A stretch of 64,000 bases of DNA, from NCBI GenBank assembly GCA_022560025.1, contig JAFISE010000124.1, positions 1 through 64,000 of the forward strand, given 5' to 3'. Position numbers and translations under genes: made by a program. Origin of the DNA: Stagonosporopsis chrysanthemi. Lineage: Eukaryota; Ascomycota; Dothideomycetes; Pleosporales; Didymellaceae. This document shows, in pieces, positions 34,759 through 44,266 of this stretch. How positions within the stretch are numbered: the first letter of the stretch is position 1; every line of letters starts with the position of its first letter. The notes under the pieces were generated by a model, which ran no database searches, was not told the origin of the DNA, and saw nothing but the letters and a program-made list of their open reading frames with translations.

Positions 34759-36964
34759 ATGGCCCCGCCAAACAAGCAACGAGCGCGCAGAACGATCAAA
34801 GCGTGCGTGATCTGTCACAAGAAGAAAGTACGATGCGACATCGATGAAGTCGAAGGAGATCGGTGTACCCCGTGCACACGAGACGACTATCAATGCGTTC
34901 CTCGAGAACGCAAACGAAAGAGGTTCACTTTCAGTCCGTCACCACCTGCAAACCAGAGAAGAGTGAGGGTGCAAGACAGTGAATCTACACAGGTAGAAAG
35001 TGTCAGAGACGATTACGCAATTAACCATACAGCGAGTGGGAGTTCGGGCGAGGGAAGTAACTCTGTCTTTGTAGCAAATAACGCAGCAGTGTTGCCTGAC
35101 CACGAGCTAAAGTCCGAGGTTGAATTCGGCAGAAGGCTGTCGAGCACCGCGAGTCTGCAGGAACCTCCACTTTTGGAACGTCAGCTTGAACCCTCACTCA
35201 ACTTGCCCTTCGGTAGCAACCCATCTAGGATGTCCGAAACCAGCTACAGACCCAGGAACAGTGTCAGCTACCTCGGAAGATTGGAATACCTTCGTGGCGA
35301 CCTTCCTGTTGATGATGACTCCGAGCTGCCGAACAAGGTTCCACATCGATTGTCCACAACGGATATTGAGATCCTGCGCATTCAACAGGTCACCGAACTT
35401 CCTCCTCGCTCTGTTCGAGAGAGTCTGCTGGATGCTTTCTGGACGCGATGTTACCCGTGGACTCCCATAGTAGACCGCAGCTGGATCAGCGAACGGAGTC
35501 CTGGTACGACCTCGCTTCTGCTGCAGCATGCCATCTTTTTGGCTGGCAGCAGAGTCAGCGCTCCCGTACCAAACTATCCGTCAGAAGACTTCTACAGGAA
35601 AGCACGACTACTCTTCTGGATTGGTGTCGAAGACGATCCCATCATCAACATTGCATCTGCATGCCTTCTGCAATGGTGGAATCCTGAGGGACCGGAGCGG
35701 ATATCTTTAGACACCAGCAGCTTCTGGGTTCGAGTCTGTGTCGGTCTTGCTTATCAAGTCGGATTGCATCGGGAGCCTAACGGAAAGCCAGATGCTGGCT
35801 TACGAAAGCGCATATGGTGGTCGTTAGTGACTCGCGACTGTCTTATCAACGCAGGCCACGGTAGACCGCGTGCGATCGACCTCAAGCTTGCCGATGTCTC
35901 ACCTATCTCTGTATTGGATTTTGATGGTGTAGCGGCTTCAGCAGAACTGTTCTCAGCCTACGTGGGCATCTCGTGCATCTTGGGTATGGAGAATCAGAGT
36001 TTCACATGACGATCGTTTCACCACTGACATCTAGTACAGGCGATCTCACACAAAGCTATCTACGCAAACAGGGACTACAGGAGCAAAAGAAGTCACTAGA
36101 AGACAGGCTTTTCAGATGGCTCAAAACGCTGCCAGATCACCTGCAGCTATGCAGAGCAATTGAAGGGCGGTCTCTCAAGCCATACACATTCGAGGCTCGT
36201 CAGCTCCATGTCCAGTACTTCACTGTCTTGATCATCCTTAATCGGCCACTCGACCCAAAATTAGCACCATCGACGGCATCACTGCTTGCATCTTCATATG
36301 TTGCTGGCATGTTCGAAGACTTTATAGCTCGAGATGAGCTTCGCTACTTAGGCCCGATCTTCACTTTCTACTGCTTGACTGCAGGCATGGCGCAGCTGTC
36401 ATGCTATTGTTACTCAGAGATGATGGGTATGGCAGAACAGAGCCTCAACATCTTCGCTCGAGCGCTTGAAGAGCTAGGTAAAAGGTGGCCGACTGCTGTT
36501 GGTAGCTTGAAGCATCTGTAGGTGATCACGACTTGCTGCGACACAACAAAACACGCTAATAAGGTCATAGGATGGACGTGCGCGAGAAAGCGACACAACA
36601 TCCTCATCTAGGCCAGTTTCCGGATGTTAACCTCCCAACTACTACAGCACAATTCTTCTCCGATTTTGGTGCTGATCTCTGTCGAATGTGGCATCCAATC
36701 CACCAGCGACTGCCTCAAGCTGCGAACTTAGCTCCAAGAGACCTTGAAATGGCTGGTATTCTCCAAGGGCTGCGCACGCCAAACAACCATCACTTGGACC
36801 TTGACGTCACTGCTGATGTCGCTGCCCAGCATATGATGAACAACCAGTTGACAAGCGAGATAACTTTAGAGCCCACGTTACTACAGCCTCAGGAATGGTT
36901 TGGTCCTTACGCCATGGGTAACTGGCTAATGACAGACTGGGACCAGGGCGGCGTAGGGTGGTGA
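34759..36964 (+). CDS. Zn2Cys6 transcription factor, 698 aa
   Basis: Exons 34759-35983, 36040-36517 and 36571-36964, both introns canonical. The N-terminal binuclear zinc cluster reads ACVICHKKKVRCD, then CTPCTRDDYQC, with six cysteines spaced as in Gal4-type factors; a basic linker RERKRKRF follows. The middle region contains the fungal_trans domain (for example VRVCVGLAYQVGLHREP, KRIWWSLVTRDCLINAGHG), and the C-terminus has a WFGPYAMGNWL segment. It should be a nuclear regulator that binds CGG-containing sites. It stands next to the enoyl-CoA hydratase and inside the proposed peroxisomal gene group, so a pathway-specific role is plausible but not shown. Start chosen at the ATG just before the cluster. 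Confidence 0.9.
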
Positions 36965-37277
36965 TCCAGCATCGCGACCTTCGCAAGCAGCCCTGTAAAG
37001 TCGCTCTAACAGCCTCAAAGTGGGATGCTCAAATTGAGCGACTAGCCGGGATAAGAGTTACCGAAAACCGCCGGATAATGGCAGGGGTCTAGCTACCCCA
37101 CATCTCCGCACTGCGGGTACCGAGGCTGGTCACCCGCTGGTCACGGAAACACAGCACCGAGCACCGTCTCAATCTGGGGTCAGCAACATGCGAAAGTTGC
37201 AGAGCAGCACTCCTTGACGCGTGACATTCATGCTACATGGTACCGGATAATTACTCCTCTCGACGTCAAATCTTGCA
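36965..37277. other. Intergenic region upstream of enoyl-CoA hydratase
   Basis: Promoter-sized gap of about 310 bp without a gene. It contains a FarA/FarB-like element at 37120-37125. Confidence 0.5.
37120..37125. promoter_or_regulatory. FarA/FarB-like element CCGAGG
   Basis: Exact CCGAGG about 153-158 bp upstream of the enoyl-CoA hydratase ATG, the same hexamer as in front of both acyl-CoA oxidases. Function is inferred from known Aspergillus regulators. Confidence 0.4.
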
Positions 37278-38063
37278 ATGGCGCTGGAATCGTACACTAA
37301 CTTGCGCGTCGACCGCTATGGTCGCGTCTACGTAATCACCATGCAAAAAGCTCCCGAGAACCGTCTCAACGTCAAGTTTGCACAGGAAATCATTCGTGCG
37401 CTGCGAGATATTGAACAGGAGTTAGGACCAGATTCAGAGGGCTGCGTAATTACAAGAGGCAACGACGAAAAGTTCTGGTGCACAGGCTTAGAATTGGACG
37501 AATCTGATACAAATCCACACGCAAACAGTGATGGTTTCTTCCCAGTGAGCACACCAAGTGCCTTGATATCCATTATCACAGAACTGACAACGCTACAGCT
37601 TCTCGCGACACTCCTCGACTACCCTTTCCCAACGATTGCACTCCTCACTGGCCACACATTCGGCGGTGCCTGCCCCTTCGCACTGGCCCACGACTACCGT
37701 ATCATGAACTCCAAGCGCGGTTTCTTCAGCATGCCGCCCGTCAATCTCGGTCTGCACTTCCCCGGTATCGGCTTCTTACCACGCCTAAAGCTGCGTCCAC
37801 AAATCGCACGTAAGATGCTCCTCGAGGCGCACAAATGGACCGGGAAAGAGGCAGTGCAGGACGGGATAGTGGATGAGATTGCTGAACCGGAAGAGATGTT
37901 GGAGGTTACACTCAAGAAAGCAAGGGGTATACAGGGAAAGGCTAAGATGGGGGTGTATAGCTTGTTGAGGAATGAGCTTTGGGGTGAGGCCGCGGACAAG
38001 ATTAGAGGGATCTGCTATGTGCATGGAAAGAGAACAACTGCGCCAGCGAAAGCAAAGATCTGA
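37278..38063 (+). CDS. Peroxisomal enoyl-CoA hydratase/isomerase, 243 aa, PTS1 AKI
   Basis: Exons 37278-37544 and 37599-38063. The crotonase fold is shown by FWCTGLELDE, LLTGHTFGGACPFALAHDYR (oxyanion-hole glycines) and FFSMPPVNLGLHFPG. The group includes enoyl-CoA hydratases and delta3,delta2-enoyl-CoA isomerases of fungal peroxisomes. It ends in AKI, a PTS1 variant reported for fungal peroxisomal proteins. The 54-nt segment 37545-37598 has GTGAGC, ACTGACAAC and CTACAG signals and interrupts an otherwise smooth alignment, so I treat it as an intron although it is a multiple of three and stop-free; retention would insert 18 residues and give 261 aa. The enzyme could act just after the acyl-CoA oxidases. 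Confidence 0.88.
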   Translation: MALESYTNLRVDRYGRVYVITMQKAPENRLNVKFAQEIIRALRDIEQELGPDSEGCVITRGNDEKFWCTGLELDESDTNPHANSDGFFPVSTPSALISIITELTTLQLLATLLDYPFPTIALLTGHTFGGACPFALAHDYRIMNSKRGFFSMPPVNLGLHFPGIGFLPRLKLRPQIARKMLLEAHKWTGKEAVQDGIVDEIAEPEEMLEVTLKKARGIQGKAKMGVYSLLRNELWGEAADKIRGICYVHGKRTTAPAKAKI

Positions 38064-39177
38064 CGTGGACAGCAATACTACCCCGTCCAGTCAATAATAA
38101 TCACTTCTCAAACATCAGGAATTTTCAACACGATTTGTCCAAGCCCTGTCCACGTTCTACATCGATTGAGTACTGGTGCGCCTATCTAGACCTGCGGCTA
38201 AGTGTCAAGGGACGCAGTAGTTGATGGTCGTCCACTCATTTTCAAGGTAGTTGCCGCCTCCGTGTGCACCACCAATTGCTAGTATGGATTCCGTGTACAC
38301 CAGAACCAGGTCAAGTCTCGCATGTACTTTCCTGGCTCGCTAATCAAGGAGACCATACCGGCCTGGGAGCTTCCGAATTCACACGATACGGCTGTCTACA
38401 TCACGGACGGGCAGCCCAACCTTGTTTAGGTATCCAAATCGGCGCGTGCTCGCTTATCGGAATGGAGCACGCTCATGTTCAGCCACTGTTGGTAGTGGCT
38501 TTCTGGCGCACGCATCACACGAACGCACTGTCGCTGGACAGAGCATCTGGCACGTTCATGTTCCTGGGTCAAAGCCGACCTGGTTGTGTTGTTTTCAGGG
38601 CCCAGAACGCCTCAAGCTATGCCGTGACGGCGACATAGAGGTCGAATCGGCATGAATTATCGGAGCAACCCCCTCTAAAGGGACACACAGCCACGTGATT
38701 CCTCAACAAATCCACAGCGCATGGTTCGCTCCCTCCTTGGCGTTTGGAACAAAATGAGGTGGGGCGTTTCAAGACTGTCACCGCGGGAGCTAGTGTTTTG
38801 AGCCTCAACATCAGCCAATCAGCACACGGCGCAAACGAGAACGGATCGCAGCGACAGCCCTTGTTCATGCTCTCCCCTACAGTGCAAGTAAGCTTTGCCG
38901 CCGTTCCGGCTGCAGTGACGAGGCGAGGCGGCAAAGCGGGACAAAATAGATACTTTAACGAGAATCGGTCGCTCATCCTGAAACCGAGTTAGGAGGAACA
39001 ACACGAAAGAGGAACAGTATGTTCTATTTCGTGACACGCGTGAAGGACGCTTGCCTGAGGATTAAATATTGCTCCGTCGCACGCAGATAGTATCCTCAGC
39101 AAGTTGCCCATTCCATTCACTTCACCACATTCGCTCATTATCTTTTCTACCTACATTCGCTTCGTATCAGACACAGG
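38064..39177. other. 1.1-kb gene-free stretch
   Basis: No coding region supported; the open frames are short and motif-free. The 3' part is the promoter of the DUF1996 gene. Confidence 0.45.
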
Positions 39178-40161
39178 ATGTCTCCTTCCAACACTTTCAT
39201 CTTGAGCGCTGCTCTCCTTGCTCAGCTCGGTAGCGCCTATACTGTCATCAACGCCGCCGGGCCATTCATGTACAAGAACGTCGACCCAATTGTCTTCCCT
39301 GGCTCCTACAGCAAGTCGCACTTGCACTCCTTCTTCGGCTCCGATGGTATCACCGCCAGCACCACCAAGTCCTCCGAGCTTCAGTCTGGCTGCACCAACA
39401 TGCAGAATGCCAACGACCTGTCCACGTACTGGATCCCCACCCCTCTGTATACCGCCGACGGCAAGACCTACGAGCCTATCCCCGTCTCGCGTTTCAGCGC
39501 ATACTATAACCTCGGCGAGACGCCCGCCGAAGTCCCCATTCCCCAGAACGTCCGTATGGTCGCCGGCGATGCCACAGCCATGACCCAAGCCGCCTCGCCC
39601 GCTGACGCAAAAGTCGAGTGGTTCTGCGAGGGCGACGCCTCCAGCGGTCTGGACAGCAACGGCTTCCCGAGCAAGACATGCTCGACGCACCTCCAAGCCC
39701 TCCTCTGGTTCCCCAACTGCGTCAACGAACAAACCCTCGAAACCGGCTACAAGGCCCGCTCGCACGGCACCGCCAACTGGTGCCCCACGGGCATGAAGTC
39801 GATGCCGCAGCTGCGCTTCTCGATCCGCTTCGACCTGCGCAAGGCGCTGCCCAACGGCTGGTCGGGCAGCTTCCCCGGCAAGCTGGCCTGCGGCCCTGCG
39901 TGGTGCTACCACGGCGACTTCATCAACGGCTGGACTGAAGAGTCGGCCAAGAGCATGGTCGCCACTACAGCCGACAAGCGCGAATTCATGGCTGTCGAGG
40001 GCAAGCTGGGCAAAGATGGCGCGAAGCCTACTTGCAAGTCTGCGGATAAGGAGCCCAGCAAGGGTACTAGTGATTACAACACGAGCGTCAGCATGATGAG
40101 CAAGCGTGAGGTTCCTGCGCTGGGCTGGGAGAGTAGGACCAGGTTCGCGACGCACTTGTAG
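39178..40161 (+). CDS. Secreted DUF1996 protein, 327 aa
   Basis: Single exon. An N-terminal signal peptide (MSPSNTFILSAALLAQLGSA) is followed by the DUF1996 (PF09362) block, with DPIVFPGSYSKSHLHSFFGS near the start, then CTNMQNANDLSTYWIPTPLY and FCEGDA. Cysteines are frequent (CTNM, WFCEG, KTCSTH, FPNCVN, NWCPTG), as expected of an extracellular disulphide-bonded protein. Family function is unknown; some members are wall-associated or co-occur with carbohydrate-binding WSC domains. Codon use is biased to C/G at third positions, as in highly expressed genes, which creates a long antisense open frame. Confidence 0.9.
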   Translation: MSPSNTFILSAALLAQLGSAYTVINAAGPFMYKNVDPIVFPGSYSKSHLHSFFGSDGITASTTKSSELQSGCTNMQNANDLSTYWIPTPLYTADGKTYEPIPVSRFSAYYNLGETPAEVPIPQNVRMVAGDATAMTQAASPADAKVEWFCEGDASSGLDSNGFPSKTCSTHLQALLWFPNCVNEQTLETGYKARSHGTANWCPTGMKSMPQLRFSIRFDLRKALPNGWSGSFPGKLACGPAWCYHGDFINGWTEESAKSMVATTADKREFMAVEGKLGKDGAKPTCKSADKEPSKGTSDYNTSVSMMSKREVPALGWESRTRFATHL

Positions 40162-40457
40162 ATGAGTGAACATCTCGACTATGTAGTATAGGTGGAAAGC
40201 CTTCTTGTATATACTTTTTTCTGGGGGTTAGCTCGACCGCAGAGGAAATAGTTGACGGGATGGATATAGGCTCGAGACTGCACCCCAACCAGAAAGCGTA
40301 GTCGATGAGATAGTAACACTATGACAAGCCTTGATGGCCGTAACTTTCAAACCTGCTCGCGTTTGTGCATCATCACCAGCATTTGCCCCTCACCCTTCAA
40401 GAGATAGTTTGATCAATTAATTGATTGACTGGCGCGGCGGCGCCCGGGATCGTGGGT
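40162..40457. other. Convergent 3' intergenic region
   Basis: About 300 bp between the converging DUF1996 and monooxygenase genes. Nothing else seen. Confidence 0.4.
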
Positions 40458-42048
40458 CTATGTGCTCTGCTTCTCATACCTCATCCCGTTATCCAAATCA
40501 CAGTGCTTCGCCTTCCAGCTGTCCACGAAATAATGCTCTCTCGGCGTCCACGGCCCCCTGCGTCCACACTTCGGCATACTATCCAGACTCTTCTTGATAT
40601 ACGTACTGCTCAGTGGACTAACACTCTGGGGATTCTTCTTCTCCTCCTCAGAAATAGTCGGTATCGCAGCCGTATACCCATTGTCGTTCATGTGCTTGAT
40701 GACCCTGCAGAAGAGACGCGACGCGGTGTCAGACCCCAGTGTCCACGATGCGTTCCAGTACCCGATGATCTGCCCAAGATTCGGCACATTGGACAGCATA
40801 GAGAAATGCCACATGTACTCGCTGGGCACGTCGACGCGTTTCCCATCGACAGCGAGGTCGATGCCGCCCAGGAATCGCAGGTTGAGCCCTGTTGCGGTGA
40901 TGATGATGTCGGCGTCGAGTTTCTCGCCGCTGTTCAGTTCGATGCCGTCCGCGACTACGGTTTTTATCGTGTCGGTTACGATGCTGGCGCGCCCACTGTG
41001 GAGGGATTTAAAGAAATCGCCGTCGGGGCAGAGGCACAGACGCTGTTCCCAGGGGTTGTAGCCGGGCTTGAAGTGTGGGTCGATGGGAAAGTCGTCGGGG
41101 AGCTGCTTTTTGGTGGCGCCGCGGATTAGGTTTGCGGCTGCGGAGGGGAAATAGATGCAGAAGTAGTAGAGGAGGATAGGAACGAGGGTGAATTGGAAAC
41201 CTGGAGGAAGATTAGCAAAAGGTTCATGGGTGAGAAGGGGGGGGGGGGGGGAAACACATACGCTTCCACTTTAACACCATCCACTGCGGCAGCATCCTCT
41301 GCCACCAAGGCAGTATCGAGTTGTTGCCCGGCTGCGATAGGCCCAGGATGTAACTGGGGCTCCTCTGCAGCTGCGTGACGTGTCCTACGCCGCCGTCAAC
41401 GAGCGCAGGGAGCAGTGTAATTGCCGTCGCGCCGCTGCCAATGACCACGACCTTTTTGCCCTTGTAGTCGAGGTCCTCCGGCCAAAACTGAGGGTGGATT
41501 GTCTGCCCCTCGAAGTTGTCCGCCAAGCCAGGAATATGCGCAAACATAGGCTTCTCATAACTGTAGTACCCCGTACCAAGGATCATCCACTTGGCCCAGT
41601 ACACCACCCTCTTCTTCTCCTCGCCGCGCCCAACATCGACCTGCACCTGCCATCGCTGCTGCTCGGAGCTCCAATCAGCACTGGCGACCTTCTGGTTGTA
41701 GCGTATGCGGTTCTCGATGTCGAACTTCTGCACCGTGTCGCGCAGGTAGGTGAGGATGTTGTCGCCCGTCGCAATGGGGTTGCGCGCTTTCCATGGGTTG
41801 AACTTAAAGCCCAGCGTGTGCAGGTCGGAGTCGGAGCGCACACCGGGGTACTTGAACTGCGACCACGTGCCGCCGAGCTCGTGGCGGCCCTCGAGGATCG
41901 CGTATGATGACGTGGGCAGCTCCGTCTGTACGTGGTAGGCGGCATTGACGCCGCTGATGCCTGCGCCAATGATGAGCACGTCGAGGTGGGTTTCGTTGTC
42001 GGCGTAGCCCGCCGTGCGTTTGCCAGGGGTGGTGGCGTGGCCGTTCAT
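40458..42048 (-). CDS. FAD-dependent Baeyer-Villiger-type monooxygenase, 509 aa
   Basis: Exons 41262-42048 and 40458-41200. The N-terminal FAD-binding GxGxxG is LIIGAGISG, the BVMO fingerprint FxGxxxHxxxWP is FEGQTIHPQFWP, and the second nucleotide-binding site is VIGSGATAITL; TATGLNL near the C-terminal third is also typical. Such enzymes insert oxygen into ketones to give esters or lactones, or oxidise N/S atoms, with NADPH. The start at 42048 (MNGHATTPGKRT) is the first in-frame ATG. The intron contains a run of about 14 C on the coding strand. Substrate unknown. It could act on a ketone in the neighbouring oxidative gene group, or be unrelated. Confidence 0.9.
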
Positions 42049-44266
42049 GCTGGGCGTGAAGCTGTGTTGCGTGACCCTTGCTGTCGCCAATGCTGACTGC
42101 AGGTGACGCAGGTACGGAATGTAGGAGCGAGAGTCGACCGATCGTCCTCAATGTCGAACCTGAGATAGATGTGTTAGGCAGGTCACAATGCTCATGCAAG
42201 ACGCGACAGTCTACTGAACCAGAGGCCGCGCCTCCACCCACAGCTCATATATCGCCCGCCTTCCCCAACGACGCTATCTTCTTGTTTGCCATCATCCTTC
42301 GGAACCCGTCTCGTCCGTGGCCAAGGTCTCCGAGTCCGACTGCAATTGGTCTCTTTCTTGCGTAGAGTGGCTCGACATGTCTGCTCAAAATCGTCATTTC
42401 TCCATCTCTTTCCTGATTGTGCCGAGGCATACCTAAAGGGGCAAGGTGTCCCGCAACGCTGGCCGCAATCGGCCTAGCCTCAATTTTGAAGTGCCCATGT
42501 TCTCCATCTCTCCGCAAATGAAGGGAGATGAGCGAAGTACTCACACACATATGGACCTAGGTTGTCTGTCTCGTGCAGCATCTGGGGGCAGTCGTTGCGA
42601 CGGAGCAGCGTGACTGCCGAGATACCGTCAACGGTCGAGCGATGCCCTGTTGTTTTCCTTCGAAGGCGTTGACTCTTACCTAACAACTGCATTTTGAACA
42701 TCCCTTACCCTGTTAGAACCCTCTCGTCTTCGTAATAACTTCCCTTTCCTCAACATTTGATCGTTGAACGGCTGCAGCAACTTGCGCAGATCCGTTGGAA
42801 TCTTGACTTTTGCCCCCGTCCCTCATCGAATCTTCGTTGTTATTTACGGTCGGTCGTCACACTACTTCAGGTGTTCTTAGGCGGTGACAGAACCTGTCAG
42901 TCTCAGGTAATGTAGTGGCTGGAAAGCTGCCTTTCAGGCTAAAGATATGCATGCTATGTATCGCTGAGCGGCGTCTCAAAGCCAGCAAGGCTCACCTGCT
43001 TCCGTCTTGTCAAAGCACTACACGGTCTGCACTTACTTTCATCGTGTTCTCTCTTGCTCCAACCATGGTAAATTGTTCTAGAAGTTCACGTCGTTTTTGT
43101 ATCTGTAGGCCATCTTCGTCGCCCTCATTGTGGAATGAGGTGCTCTTTCCTTCCTTGGAGGACCCGCATGCTGACCCGAAAGGCTACATTAGGCTTCTCG
43201 TCACGAAAACGCGTCTGGCGCTCACCAAACTCTATCTGGATACCGCAGCCTCGACAATCGAATCTTGCGATTATCGACATGTTACGATAAGGAATGAATC
43301 GGCAGCCCGGAAAACTTCTCTTGCGAATCAGCCTCCCAGCAAAAGACCGTCACCTGCAGGTGATGTATGTGAAAGCGCCTACAGAGGACCAGAGTGCCCA
43401 AAGGTTGCTTTTCTCGCGTGTGGCGGCATGAATGATGTCGAGCCCATGCGACAGCACACAGCTACACGCATGTCAGTGCGCCTGGAACGGTGCCTACGAG
43501 GGTGATTGTGTAGCCTCGGACGATGTCGTTGAGACCATCTTTGGAGAGCTTTGATGCCGTGTTGTGCGTCCATACGTGCAGATCCAGCGGCTATTCCCAC
43601 GAACCGAATCCACTCAGCTGTACAAGAGAAGTTCCGACTACATTGCGCAATATGGGATCGTCTTGGCCCGAGGAACGCCGCATTTATCAACTACAGCGTG
43701 CAGCAGCCACACCGGATCGCGCGGCAGCAGATCGTGTTGTCAATATACCGATAGAGAGGTATCGACCTTCCTTTTGAGCAAAGACATCGCGTCCATGTAT
43801 CTGCTGTCACACGCTGAGAAGCAATGTTTCACCTTCGAGACGCTTTTCTGAATCCTTTCGCTTCAGTACTACTGAATTGGGAACACCGTACGCAGGCCGC
43901 TTGCAGTCTTCCGATAAGAACCACTGTGATTCTTTTTACGATATGCAGGAGCTAATCTCGAATTGCTTACTCTGTCTCTTCCTAGCCCAAGACGCTCAGT
44001 TCTTCTTTCCGATATGCGTGTGCTAGTATCACAAACTGGCTATACTTGGCTACTAGAAAGGATGATGTTTTCTCTTAGGCACCTACCCTCTATCTTTACA
44101 CTGCCGGTCCTGCTCTCTAGCGATGAAGAATTGTCCCTTTTGACCAGCAGCCACTGTATCCACCATCAATCTGTGGCTAAATTCTCACGTGGCATAATCG
44201 TTTCCCCCTTCGATACGCCAACTCATCATCCAAAGATCGCATCCTTGCAAAATCCATTCCAGGGCC
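42049..44266. other. 2.2-kb gene-free region
   Basis: I cannot support a gene here. The frame at 42915-43505 (plus) and those at 43523-43851 lack recognisable motifs and consistent splice structure. It may be degraded DNA. Confidence 0.4.

Noticed and set aside
39151..40173. 340-codon minus-strand frame
   Set aside because: Antisense to the DUF1996 gene, which has a signal peptide and family motifs; a codon-bias shadow.
42915..43505. 196-codon plus-strand frame
   Set aside because: No motif, high Ser/Arg content, and no consistent gene structure.
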